This document shows positions 50,868-59,902 of a DNA stretch of 64,000 nt, in pieces. The stretch comes from Opitutus sp. (GTDB taxonomy: Bacteria; Verrucomicrobiota; Verrucomicrobiia; Opitutales; Opitutaceae), in the NCBI GenBank assembly GCA_013821985.1, contig PNJQ01000004.1, forward strand, positions 1-64,000, given 5' to 3'. Numbering within the stretch: position 1 is the stretch's first letter; every line of letters starts with the position of its first letter. The position numbers were made by a program, and so were the translations under genes. Below the pieces are notes generated by a model. The model was not told where the DNA came from. It did no database searches and saw only the letters and a program-made list of their open reading frames with translations.

Positions 50868-53063
50868 TCAGCTCTCCTTTTCGAGGGTGACAAAGTTGAC
50901 GTTCACCGCCGTGCCGCCCATCAGCGGATCGACCGTGTAACGGGAAACCAATTGTGCGGCACTCGCGCCCCTGCCCACGGCCTGCCGCAGTCCTTTCGCG
51001 GTGTGCCCGAAGCCGTGCACCAGATAGACGCAGTCGGGGCGAATGCGATTAGTCGCTTTCACCGCAATCGAACTGCTGCTCAGCAGGCCGTCCTGGTTGC
51101 GCAATCGAACGCGATCGCCGCTATGAAGTTTTAGCTGCGCCGCGGCGCTGGCGTTCAACCAGAGGGCATTTTCGTCCATCATCTGCATCAGCAACGGATT
51201 CGTCTGGGTGCGACTGAAGGTGTGCGTCGGAGCACGGCCGAAAAGCAGGCGGAACGAACCCGCGGGACCCGCGGAGGGCGGAGTATAGCGCGGCACTGGA
51301 TCGAACCCCGCCTCGGCGAGTTGATCGGAATAGAACTCAATCTTACCGGAAGGCGTGTCGAACTCCGGCGGCGAACCCGTTTCGAAATAGAGCGGTTCAT
51401 CTTCGCCGGTGATCACGCCCTTGGATTTAAGCTCCTCGTAGATTAAACCGGCCTCCTGCACGCGCAGTCGCAGGTAGTCCTCGACGTCTTTCCAAGGATA
51501 GAACGCCTCCAGTCCGAGCTTTTCCGCCAAGCGCTTCGCAATCCACCAATTTGGCTGCTGATCGTGAGGAGCTTCCACGACCGGCTGTCGCAGACCCACG
51601 AACGGGTGTTTGAATGGTCCGACGTGAAGGTCGTCAAAACGCTCGAGATACGTCGCCTCCGGCAGCACGACATCCGCCCAACCGCAAATCTCGCTGGGCA
51701 CGACATCGACGACCACCATCAGATCCAAGTTCTGGATTGCGCGAATCGTCTCCGCTTGGTTGGGCAACGCGTTGAGCAGGTTCGTCGCATAGACGATCCA
51801 CCCTTTGATCGGATAGGGTTGGCCGGTGATCGTGGCCTCGCGAATGCCGGTCGTGATCGTGTCCTTTGCGAACGGATATTTCTTTTTGGGGTTATCGACC
51901 TTGGATTTCTTCGGCTCGGGATAATCGGGATAAGGATAATCCGGGACTGGCATGATGGCCGGGGTGTAGAAACCGCCCTTGCGCCCCCAACTCCCGAGCA
52001 ACGCATTCAGCAGCGCAATCGCACGGCTGCGCTGCGCGTCGTCGCCATACCAATTGGTGCGCCGACCGGGATGGACCAGCGTGGCGGGACGATGGCGCGC
52101 CATTTCCCGCGCGGTTTCACGGATGCTCTCGGCCGACAATCCGGTTTCCGCCGCGGCCCACTCCGGCGAACACGCAGCGATCGCCGTGCAAAATTCCTCG
52201 AAGCCGTGCCCATGCTGCTCGACATACTCGCGGTCGTAGAGTTTTTCCGCGACCAAGGTCTGCATCCACGCCAGCAGGAGCGCCAGATCGGTGCCCGGTT
52301 TGATCGGCAGGTAATGCTGCGCCTTGCCGGCGGCAACGGAGACGCGCGGATCGGCGACGATCAATGTCGCTCCGCGGGAGATGGCCGTGGCGAATTCCTG
52401 CACCTGGGTGTTGTGCATGTTTTCGCCGAGGTGCGAACCGAGTAGCACGAGACAGCGTGTGTTCTCGATGTCGGTGCGCTCCGGCGAACCGATGCCATCG
52501 CCAAAGGTGAGTTCAAAACCGGTATCGCGCGGCCCCCGGCACTGCGCGAAGGAAGGCGCCGCGCTGTTCGGCGAACCGAACGCTTTCATCGTGTGCTTGA
52601 AGAAATTTCCGCCGATACCGTGGCTGAACAACGCCACCGATTCCGGTCCATGTTCGGCCGCAATCTTCTTCATCCGCACGGCAATGTATTCCAGCGCCTC
52701 GTCCCACGTGACCGCTTGCCACTTGTCCTCCCCGCGCTCGCTCACCCGAATGAGCGGGGAACGCAAGCGGTCCGAATCAAAATGCGCCCCGATGCCGCCA
52801 CTGCCCCGCGGACACAACCGGCCGCGGCTCAACGGATCCAAGGGATTGCCTTCGATCTTCCACAATTGCCCGTCCTTCACGGTGGCGATCGCGCCGCATT
52901 TCCAAAAACAGATGTCGCAAAACGTGGCAACTTGCCGGGTGCCGGCCACCGTTGTCTCACGCACGTTTTTCGCGAGCGAGCGGGCACCGCTTCCGACGGC
53001 CCCCATGCCGGCGAGCACACCCGCAGAAAGTTTCAAGAAACGGCGTCGCGAAAGAGCAGTCAT
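50868..53063 (-). CDS. Molybdopterin oxidoreductase catalytic subunit (polysulfide/thiosulfate reductase type)
   Basis: 731 residues of the DMSO-reductase family. A Tat signal (SRRRFLK at residue 5) sends it to the periplasm. The first [4Fe-4S] site is CDICFWKCG with the fourth Cys in LCPRGSGG. The molybdenum ligand is probably the Cys in PSFAQCRGPRD, as in PsrA/PhsA rather than the Ser or Asp types. The C-terminal MGD-binding block has HTFSRTQTNP and a GGTAVNVN end. Length and Cys ligand favour polysulfide, thiosulfate or tetrathionate as substrate; arsenate is an alternative. It uses the bis-MGD cofactor that the neighbouring operon makes. It overlaps the ArsR-rhodanese gene by four bases. 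Confidence 0.92.
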   Translation of the reverse strand: MTALSRRRFLKLSAGVLAGMGAVGSGARSLAKNVRETTVAGTRQVATFCDICFWKCGAIATVKDGQLWKIEGNPLDPLSRGRLCPRGSGGIGAHFDSDRLRSPLIRVSERGEDKWQAVTWDEALEYIAVRMKKIAAEHGPESVALFSHGIGGNFFKHTMKAFGSPNSAAPSFAQCRGPRDTGFELTFGDGIGSPERTDIENTRCLVLLGSHLGENMHNTQVQEFATAISRGATLIVADPRVSVAAGKAQHYLPIKPGTDLALLLAWMQTLVAEKLYDREYVEQHGHGFEEFCTAIAACSPEWAAAETGLSAESIRETAREMARHRPATLVHPGRRTNWYGDDAQRSRAIALLNALLGSWGRKGGFYTPAIMPVPDYPYPDYPEPKKSKVDNPKKKYPFAKDTITTGIREATITGQPYPIKGWIVYATNLLNALPNQAETIRAIQNLDLMVVVDVVPSEICGWADVVLPEATYLERFDDLHVGPFKHPFVGLRQPVVEAPHDQQPNWWIAKRLAEKLGLEAFYPWKDVEDYLRLRVQEAGLIYEELKSKGVITGEDEPLYFETGSPPEFDTPSGKIEFYSDQLAEAGFDPVPRYTPPSAGPAGSFRLLFGRAPTHTFSRTQTNPLLMQMMDENALWLNASAAAQLKLHSGDRVRLRNQDGLLSSSSIAVKATNRIRPDCVYLVHGFGHTAKGLRQAVGRGASAAQLVSRYTVDPLMGGTAVNVNFVTLEKES

Positions 53064-53779
53064 GGTTCGTTGCGTTCGATCAGATTTTTATGTCCGGGAG
53101 ATTTCTTCACTGGCAGTCCGGCCAAGGCCCAATCCACCACGCCGTCCTCCAGCCGGAGCGCAGCGATCGCCTTGGCTGCCAATTGCTCCTGGGCGGCATC
53201 GCCAAGCAGGCAATACGGGCCCCGGCAGTAGAGCACCACGGTCTTCTTGCGCGGCAGCTCGCTGATGCGTTGCATCAGCTGACTCAGGGGAAAGGAAATC
53301 GCGCCCGGAAGGTGGCCCGCGTCGTATTCCTCCTTCGGGCGCACGTCGATCAGCACCACGGAACTCGTCTTGAGCAGGGCTGCCAGCGATCCCCGATCGA
53401 TGACGCCTCCGCGCTTGCTCCGTTGCGCAGTCAGTGAGTGGGCGAGCAGCTGAAGTTCCACCACGCGCTCGGTGCCGAAATCGCGGTAGGTCTGCCAAAA
53501 CGCGCGCACCGCGTCGTCGGCGATCCCGTAGGCGATATGCCGGCCGAGCCGCCTGGTGCTCAGGATCCGCACCTTTTTCAGGAGCTGAAGGTGATGCGAT
53601 ACGTTGGCCGTGGGTTGCTTCATCGCCTCGGCCAATTCCTCCACCGTGCGGTCGCACTGACAGAGCAAATGGATAATCCGCAGCCGGTGTGCATTGCCCA
53701 GCACTTGGCCGAGTTCGGCCATCAGGGTGTAGGGGGCAAGCGGATCGTTCGTCATTCTAACTGTTGTTTGAGTATTCAT
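53060..53779 (-). CDS. ArsR-family regulator fused to rhodanese
   Basis: 239 residues. The N-terminal ArsR winged helix (about 15-105) has LRIIHLLCQCDRTVEELAEAMKQPTANVSHHLQLL; Cys40 and Cys42 sit where sulfide-sensing ArsR regulators (SqrR/BigR) keep a reactive Cys. The C-terminal rhodanese domain (about 130-225) has VVLIDVRPKEEYDAGHLPGAI and an active-site loop YCRGPYCLLG. It is the first gene of the operon and probably represses it until a reactive sulfur species is present. An ATG at 53755 would shorten it by eight residues. The fusion supports a sulfur substrate for the adjacent molybdoenzyme. Confidence 0.93.
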   Translation of the reverse strand: MNTQTTVRMTNDPLAPYTLMAELGQVLGNAHRLRIIHLLCQCDRTVEELAEAMKQPTANVSHHLQLLKKVRILSTRRLGRHIAYGIADDAVRAFWQTYRDFGTERVVELQLLAHSLTAQRSKRGGVIDRGSLAALLKTSSVVLIDVRPKEEYDAGHLPGAISFPLSQLMQRISELPRKKTVVLYCRGPYCLLGDAAQEQLAAKAIAALRLEDGVVDWALAGLPVKKSPGHKNLIERNEP

Positions 53780-53889
53780 GTGTTTGTTTTGGGTAAAGCC
53801 AGCGTGCGCCGACGCCGGGACGTAGTCACGGCGGCTCTTGGTTCAATTACAGTGACTAATGGCCCGTCCTCTGCCGAGGAGATAAACTT

Positions 53890-53970
53890 ATGCAGATCCA
53901 TGCGTCTTCTTCCAGCTACAGTGTCCCCACTCTCTCGCCTTGCCGCTCCTGCTTCGGCGGTTCGTCGTGA
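53890..53970 (+). CDS. Possible 26-residue leader ORF before the TPR gene
   Basis: The ATG at 53890 has GAGGAG eight bases upstream, a better ribosome site than any start of the TPR gene. The frame codes for 26 residues rich in Ser (MQIHASSSSYSVPTLSPCRS...) and ends with TGA at 53968-53970, four bases before the ATG at 53975. It might couple translation. It may equally be chance. Confidence 0.25.
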   Translation: MQIHASSSSYSVPTLSPCRSCFGGSS

Positions 53971-53974
53971 CGGC

Positions 53975-55150
53975 ATGCGCTGCGCGCCACTTCTCCGAAT
54001 CGTCGCTACTGTGCTGTGCGCCGGGCCAGGGGTTGCTACTCAAGCCGCTCAATCATCGGACAATCAATACCCCGCGCATCAGTATTTCGCGGAAGGACGC
54101 TACGCCGCCGCCGAGCAAGAATTCACGCGTGAGCTGGCGAGCGGTCGGAGTGGCGCTGCGATTTACTACAACCGCGCTTTGGCGCGCGTGAACCAGCAAA
54201 ACTATCTGGGGGCCAAGCAGGATCTCGACGCTCACCTCGCACTGGTGACCTCGCTTCCGGCGCTCACGCTCCGCGCCCAAGTGAAGCTCTCCTTGGCAGA
54301 TGGCGCTGGAGCACTCGCCGACGCGGAGGCGGCGTTGGAATCCGCCGCCCACTCCTCGGAACTGCTTCTGGTCTGCGCGCGCGCCCGACTGTTGCTCGGA
54401 CGAATTGACGAGGCACGGGCTGATCTTGCCCGCATCTTGGAACGCGAACCGCAGCATATCGCCGCACTGACAGCCCGAGGCGACCTCGCGCTGGCTCAGA
54501 ATGAAATCGCAGCAGCCGAAATCGATTATCAGAAGCTTGCCCAAATTGCCCCCAGGGAACCAGACGCCTACTACAAACTCGGGTTAGTCGAGTTTCGCCG
54601 CCTGGATTTCACCGCCGCGATCAGGAGCTTCGAGCAAGCCGCGCGACTCTCGCCGGATTCTGCGCAAATCGAACGCGCCCTCGGCAGCGCCAAATACGCC
54701 GCCGCCGATTTTGTCGGCGCCCGGGAAAACCTTCAGCGCGCTGTCAAACTCAATGTCGGACAGGCCACCTACGCACGACTTCTACTCTATTTGGTCGAGC
54801 AACGTCTGAGTTCCCCTGCTCTCGACGTCTTGGGCGTGCCCCCCGGCGACGGACCCGATTGGACGGAGCAACTGGTCAAATTTTTGCGGCATGAAATTTC
54901 GGAAGACAGCTTGTTCCTCACCGCGCAAAACATGGTTCCCGCGTCGGAACGGCCGGGTCGCCTTTGTGAGGCCCATTTTTATCTGGGCTCCGCGCGGCTG
55001 ATTGCCGGCGACTTGGAGGCAGCCCGTTATCACCTGCGGGAAGCCGACAGGAGTAAGCAATTCGCCTACACCGAACACACCTTGGCACGTGCGGAGCTGA
55101 GGCGCCTGCCGGTGCCCGTCCCGACCCAGCCGAAGCGAACACGCCGCTGA
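53975..55150 (+). CDS. Exported tetratricopeptide-repeat protein
   Basis: 391 residues from the ATG at 53975, which gives a plausible signal peptide (LLRIVATVLCAGPGVATQAA); an ATG at 53900 adds 25 residues. From about residue 30 to 330 there are at least six TPR units with the A-x(3)-Y/N and A-x(2)-D patterns, for example YAAAEQEFTRELASG and AAIRSFEQAARLSP. TPR proteins are scaffolds; no enzymatic motif is visible. It is divergent from the ArsR-rhodanese gene (about 195 bases between starts). A link to the respiratory operon is possible but not shown. Confidence 0.8.
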   Translation: MRCAPLLRIVATVLCAGPGVATQAAQSSDNQYPAHQYFAEGRYAAAEQEFTRELASGRSGAAIYYNRALARVNQQNYLGAKQDLDAHLALVTSLPALTLRAQVKLSLADGAGALADAEAALESAAHSSELLLVCARARLLLGRIDEARADLARILEREPQHIAALTARGDLALAQNEIAAAEIDYQKLAQIAPREPDAYYKLGLVEFRRLDFTAAIRSFEQAARLSPDSAQIERALGSAKYAAADFVGARENLQRAVKLNVGQATYARLLLYLVEQRLSSPALDVLGVPPGDGPDWTEQLVKFLRHEISEDSLFLTAQNMVPASERPGRLCEAHFYLGSARLIAGDLEAARYHLREADRSKQFAYTEHTLARAELRRLPVPVPTQPKRTRR

Positions 55151-55325
55151 CTTCCACCGAAAGTCAGTGCCTCGCTTTCTCGCCGATACGTTTCCGGCGA
55201 TCGCGGGCATTGCGTGACCCTTTTGGCGGTTTCAAACGCAGCCGTGCGATGAGACGATCTTCCGCCGTCTCGAGGCAGCAGCCCAATCGCAACCCTCAGC
55301 ACGCTGCCAAAGGACACAGTCGGGC

Positions 55326-56237
55326 TCATGCGCCGGCGGCGCTTCGTTGGTGACGCTGCCGCCAGTGCTCAGGTGCGACCCCGAAGTGCCGCTTGAATGC
55401 AGCGGAAAAATGATAGGGTGAACTGAAGCCCAGACGGTCCGCGATTGCCTTCAGCGATTCGTCCGTCGCCCCCATGAGCCGTCGGGCCTTCTCGAGGCGC
55501 ATCTGATTCAGATACCGATGCGGCGACAAGCCGGTGTGCCGCTTGAACTCCCTCCGAAAGTAGGAATACGCCACGCCCAGCTTGCGGGCGAGTTCGGGCA
55601 TGGGCGGGGCATGCTCCACCGAATCGGCCAACAACCGCTCGGCGCGCCCGATCAGCGCGGTGATGGAGCGCGCTGCCGGCCCGCAATCGTTCGCCGCCGC
55701 CACCAAGGCCAAAACCTGCAAACCCAGCGCGCCACGCTCCGGATCGCATGCCAGCGCGCTGTCGCCGGTCAGCCTCGATTGAATCGCGTCGAACAAACTC
55801 GTAAACTCCAGCGTGCGCTCAATCCGCACGACCGCGCGCTTCGGATGGAGGGTTTCGCGGCGCAACAGCGACTCGACGACCGGTCCGCGCAATTCGATCC
55901 ACTGCTCGACCCAGCCGGTCGCGAAATCAGGGGCGTAGCGATGCCACACATTCGGAAGAATTACGAGCGCGGTGCCAGCCGTGACCTCCTGCAATCCGGT
56001 TGCCCGCGATTCGAATCGACCACGCCCGTCCAGAATGAACACCACCTGACAGGCAGGCAGCACGCGCCCGTTGTCCCACGAGAACGCATGATCCTCCGGA
56101 TGGCCCGGCGGTGGATAGGCCGTGCCGGGCGCGCACAGCTGGCGGCCGGCCGCGGTGACGGCGATGCCCCACGGTTCCGATTCGGGCGATTCCGCCAGAT
56201 AGCGATGCCGGGAAAGCGCGGCGATATTTCGGGTCAT
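55326..56237 (-). CDS. AraC-family transcriptional regulator of the rhamnose operon
   Basis: 303 residues. The N-terminal cupin-like sensor (about 20-160) has [25 protein letters not shown] and [13 protein letters not shown]. The C-terminal double helix-turn-helix has [37 protein letters not shown] and [29 protein letters not shown]. It is divergent from rhaA with 113 bases between the starts and no other target next to it, so it is probably the rhamnose-responsive activator, equivalent to RhaR/RhaS in role. Confidence 0.9.
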   Translation of the reverse strand: MTRNIAALSRHRYLAESPESEPWGIAVTAAGRQLCAPGTAYPPPGHPEDHAFSWDNGRVLPACQVVFILDGRGRFESRATGLQEVTAGTALVILPNVWHRYAPDFATGWVEQWIELRGPVVESLLRRETLHPKRAVVRIERTLEFTSLFDAIQSRLTGDSALACDPERGALGLQVLALVAAANDCGPAARSITALIGRAERLLADSVEHAPPMPELARKLGVAYSYFRREFKRHTGLSPHRYLNQMRLEKARRLMGATDESLKAIADRLGFSSPYHFSAAFKRHFGVAPEHWRQRHQRSAAGA

Positions 56238-56267
56238 TTTCTATATCTCAAAGGTCAACCAATGCAT

Positions 56268-56296
56268 TTCCAAGTCTGAATCTCTGCTCTTATAAT
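56268..56296 (+). promoter_or_regulatory. Candidate rhaA promoter
   Basis: A perfect TATAAT at 56291-56296 lies 55 bases before the rhaA ATG. With a 17-base spacer the -35 would be TTCCAA (56268-56273), a poor match, as expected for a promoter that needs an activator. Two similar CATTTTCTA/CATTTCCAA elements at 56235-56243 and 56265-56273 are possible AraC-type direct repeats. Confidence 0.5.
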
Positions 56297-56350
56297 CCGC
56301 GCTTAGTCCCTGTCCTGTCCATTCGCCGCGTGGCGGCATTTTCTGCATCT

Positions 56351-57604
56351 ATGTCCATCTCCCCCTACTCTGCCGCGATGGAAATTTACGCCACGCTCGG
56401 TGTCGACGCAGAAGCAGCACTCGCGACGCTCGCGCGCACGCCCATTTCGTTGCACTGCTGGCAGGGCGACGACGTCGCCGGCTTCGAACGCGCGGGCGCC
56501 ATGCTCGAAGGCGGAGGCATCCAGGCGACGGGCAATTACCCGGGCAAGGCACGCACGCTGGATGAACTGCGCAGCGACCTCGACACAGCTCTCGCCCTCG
56601 TCCCCGGAAAACACCGGCTCAATCTGCACGCGATCTACGGCGACTTCGGCGGCCGCCAGGTCGAGCGCAACGCCATCGGCGTGGAGCACTTTCGAACCTG
56701 GATCGATTGGGCCAAACAGCGCGGACTCGGACTAGATTTTAATCCGACGTGCTTCTCGCATCCGCTCGCGAGCGATGGCTTCACGCTTTCGCATCGCGAC
56801 GCCACCGTGCGCCAATTCTGGATCGAACACGCCAGCGCCTGCCGCCGCATCGGCGCCGCGATGGGTCAGGCCTTGGGCACCCCCACGGTGACGAACGTCT
56901 GGATTCCCGACGGCCACAAGGACCTCACCGCCGATCGCAAAGGTCCGCGCGAACGCCTCGAAGCCTCCCTCGACGCCGTGTTCAAAGAGAAACTCGATGA
57001 ACGCGTTCACCGCGATGCCGTCGAAAGCAAACTCTTCGGCATCGGCTCGGAAAGCTACGTCGTCGGCTCGCACGAATTCTACCTCGGCTATGCCGTCACG
57101 CGGCAAAAGATGCTCTGCCTCGACATGGGGCACTTCCATCCAACGGAGTCCGTCGCAGACAAGATTTCCTCGGTTCTGCAATTTGTGCCCGGCCTGCTGT
57201 TGCACGTCAGCCGCGGCGTCCGCTGGGACAGCGATCACGTCGTGCTCTTCGATGATCCGACGCGCGCGTTGATGGAGGAGCTAGTGCGCGGCGGTTTCCT
57301 CGACCGGACCGCCATCGGGTTGGACTATTTCGATGCGAGCATCAACCGAGTCGCCGCGTGGGTCATCGGGACGCGGAATGCTCTGAAGTGCCTGCTTGCC
57401 GCGCTCCTCGAGCCAACGGCGCGCTTGCGCGAGTTCGAGGCCGCCGGCGATCACACCGCGCGCCTCGCCCTGCTCGAAGAACTCAAGACCCTCCCGCTTG
57501 GATCGGTGTGGGAAGAACATTGCCGGCGCCAGGACTCACCGGGCGATCGCGTCTGGCTGCCGACCGTGCAACGCTACGAACGCGAAGTCCTCGCCCACCG
57601 TTAA
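56351..57604 (+). CDS. rhaA: L-rhamnose isomerase
   Basis: 417 residues from the ATG at 56351 (a GTG at 56330 is possible). It agrees with E. coli RhaA along its length: [90 protein letters not shown] and [15 protein letters not shown]. Metal-binding His and Asp residues in GHFHPTE and WDSDH are intact. It converts L-rhamnose to L-rhamnulose. First gene of the catabolic operon, 12 bases before rhaEW. Confidence 0.97.
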   Translation: MSISPYSAAMEIYATLGVDAEAALATLARTPISLHCWQGDDVAGFERAGAMLEGGGIQATGNYPGKARTLDELRSDLDTALALVPGKHRLNLHAIYGDFGGRQVERNAIGVEHFRTWIDWAKQRGLGLDFNPTCFSHPLASDGFTLSHRDATVRQFWIEHASACRRIGAAMGQALGTPTVTNVWIPDGHKDLTADRKGPRERLEASLDAVFKEKLDERVHRDAVESKLFGIGSESYVVGSHEFYLGYAVTRQKMLCLDMGHFHPTESVADKISSVLQFVPGLLLHVSRGVRWDSDHVVLFDDPTRALMEELVRGGFLDRTAIGLDYFDASINRVAAWVIGTRNALKCLLAALLEPTARLREFEAAGDHTARLALLEELKTLPLGSVWEEHCRRQDSPGDRVWLPTVQRYEREVLAHR

Positions 57605-57616
57605 TCATTTTTACTC

Positions 57617-59809
57617 ATGCCCTCTCACCGTTTCGTCAATTATCTCTGGGACGACGCCAAAGCCGCGACGCTCGATCCGGTCGCGCGCCTCGTCTATCGC
57701 TCCAATCTGCTCGGCTCCGACCAGCGCATTACCAACACCGGCGGCGGTAACACCTCGTCGAAGGTGACCGAAAACGACCCCCTCACCGGTCAGCCGGTCG
57801 AAGTGCTCTGGGTCAAAGGCTCCGGTGGCGATCTCCGCACGAGCACGCGCGACAATTTTTCGTCGCTCTACCAGCAGAAGTTGCTCGACCTGCAAAACCT
57901 CTACGCTGCGCGCTCCGACAAGGGCCTGAAGTCCGCCGCGGAGGACGACATGGTTGGCATGTATCCGCATGCAACGTTCAACCTGAACCCGCGCGCCTCG
58001 TCGATCGACACGCCGCTGCACAGCTTCATCCCGGCCAGGTTCGTGGATCACATGCATCCGAACGCGATCATCGCGATCGCCGCCTCGCAGCATTGCGAGC
58101 AGCTGACACGGGAGATCTTCGGAGATGAAATGGCCTATGTGCCGTGGATGCGCCCGGGCTTCGAACTCGCGCTCGCGATGCAGGCGATCTGCCGCCAGCA
58201 GCCAAAGGTGAAGTCCATCATGATGGGACAGCACGGCTTCATCTCGTGGGACGCCGCGGAGAAGGCGTGCTACACCTACACGCTCGATTGCATCGAAAAG
58301 GCCGCCGCATTCATCGAGGCAAAATACGAAGCCAAAGGTGGCGACGCCGCGGCATTCGGTGGACAGAAATACCAGACCCTCGACGAGCCAAAGCGCCGCA
58401 CGACCTTCGCCGCCATCCTCCCGTGGCTGCGCGGCCAGGTTTCCAAAGAAAAGCGCTTCATCGGCACCGTGCAGGACGACACGAAGATCCTCCGCTTCGT
58501 GAATTCAAAGGACGCCGCGCGCCTCGCCGAACTGGGCACGTCGTGCCCGGACCATTTTCTGCGGACGAAAATCAAGCCGCTCTACGTCGACTGGAATCCG
58601 CAAGCCGAGGACACCGCGGCTCTGAAAGCCAAGCTCCACGCGGGCCTCGACGCCTATCGCAAGGACTACGCCGCCTACTACGCGCGCTGCAAACACGCCA
58701 ACTCGCCGGCCATGCGCGACCCGAATCCAACCGTCGTGCTTATTCCCGGCCTCGGAATGATCGCGTGGGGTAAGGACAAATCCGAATCGCGCGTCACGGC
58801 GGAATTCTACAACTGCGCCGTGGAAGTCATGCGCGGCGCCGAAGCAATCGACCGCTATGTTTCACTTCCACAGCAGGAGGCGTTCGACATCGAGTATTGG
58901 CTGCTCGAGGAGGCGAAGCTCAAGCGCATGCCCGCCGAAAAGGAACTCGCGCGCCAAGTTATCGTCGTCATCGGCGCCGGCTCCGGCATCGGCAAGGAAA
59001 CCGCGCACCGCCTCGTGAAGGACGGCGCGCACGTCGTCTGCGTCGATCTCAACGCCGAGGCCGCGCAAGCAACCGTCAAGGAAATCACCGACAAATACGG
59101 CGTCGGCATCGGCGTGGCCGGCAGCGGCATTTCCAACTGCGGTCCCGCGCTCGGTCTCGCCGTCAACATCACCGATCGCACCTCGATCCGCGCCATGCTC
59201 GATCAAGTCGCCCTCGCCTACGGCGGCTTCGATTCGATCTGCGTGACCGCGGGCATTTTCGTGCCGAGCGACACGAGCGGCCACATTCCCGATGAGAAAT
59301 GGGCCACGACCTTCGCGATCAACGTCACCGGCAGCTACCTCGTCGCCGACGAAGCGGCGAAGACGTGGAGGGAACAAGGTCTGCGTGGTAATCTCGTGCT
59401 CACGACTTCCGCCAATGCCGTCGTCGCAAAGAAGGGTTCCCTCGCTTACGACACCTCGAAGGCCGCCGCGAATCACCTCGTGCGCGAACTGGCCGTCGAA
59501 CTCGCGCCGCTCGTGCGCGTGAACGGCGTCGCACCGGCGACCGTCGTGCAAGGCTCAGCGATGTTTCCGCGCGACCGCGTCATCGGTTCGCTCGCGAAAT
59601 ACAACATCGCCTACACGGAGGACGAACCGACCGACTCGCTCGTGCGCAAACTCGCGCAATTCTACGCCGACCGCACACTGACCAAATCGCCCATCACGCC
59701 GGCAGACCAAGCCGAGGCGTATTTCCTGCTCGTCTCACCGCGCCTGAGCAAAACCACTGGCCAGGTCATCACGGTGGATGGCGGCCTGCACGAAGCGTTC
59801 CTGCGCTGA
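57617..59809 (+). CDS. rhaEW: Bifunctional L-rhamnulose-1-phosphate aldolase/L-lactaldehyde dehydrogenase
   Basis: 730 residues in two domains. Residues 1-430 are a class II aldolase: NTGGGNTSSKV, the zinc-type segment FVDHMHPNAIIAIAA, and QHGFISWDAAEKACY. Residues about 440-730 are a short-chain dehydrogenase: VIGAGSGIGKETAHRL, and the catalytic YDTSKAAANHLV. This layout is that of RhaEW (RhaD/YuxG type), which splits rhamnulose-1-phosphate to DHAP and L-lactaldehyde and oxidises the latter to L-lactate. It gives the direct reason for lutABC in the same operon. Confidence 0.94.
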   Translation: MPSHRFVNYLWDDAKAATLDPVARLVYRSNLLGSDQRITNTGGGNTSSKVTENDPLTGQPVEVLWVKGSGGDLRTSTRDNFSSLYQQKLLDLQNLYAARSDKGLKSAAEDDMVGMYPHATFNLNPRASSIDTPLHSFIPARFVDHMHPNAIIAIAASQHCEQLTREIFGDEMAYVPWMRPGFELALAMQAICRQQPKVKSIMMGQHGFISWDAAEKACYTYTLDCIEKAAAFIEAKYEAKGGDAAAFGGQKYQTLDEPKRRTTFAAILPWLRGQVSKEKRFIGTVQDDTKILRFVNSKDAARLAELGTSCPDHFLRTKIKPLYVDWNPQAEDTAALKAKLHAGLDAYRKDYAAYYARCKHANSPAMRDPNPTVVLIPGLGMIAWGKDKSESRVTAEFYNCAVEVMRGAEAIDRYVSLPQQEAFDIEYWLLEEAKLKRMPAEKELARQVIVVIGAGSGIGKETAHRLVKDGAHVVCVDLNAEAAQATVKEITDKYGVGIGVAGSGISNCGPALGLAVNITDRTSIRAMLDQVALAYGGFDSICVTAGIFVPSDTSGHIPDEKWATTFAINVTGSYLVADEAAKTWREQGLRGNLVLTTSANAVVAKKGSLAYDTSKAAANHLVRELAVELAPLVRVNGVAPATVVQGSAMFPRDRVIGSLAKYNIAYTEDEPTDSLVRKLAQFYADRTLTKSPITPADQAEAYFLLVSPRLSKTTGQVITVDGGLHEAFLR

Positions 59810-59902
59810 ACGCTGCTTTCGCCATGGACTCGAACTGGACTCACCCGCAACCCGAATTCGTCGACCACGGCGCGCATCGCCGGCTCTTCGGAGTTTGAGG
59901 CG

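Noticed and set aside
59824-59898. 24-codon frame between rhaEW and rhaB
   Set aside because: No ribosome site or recognisable features; more likely spacer.
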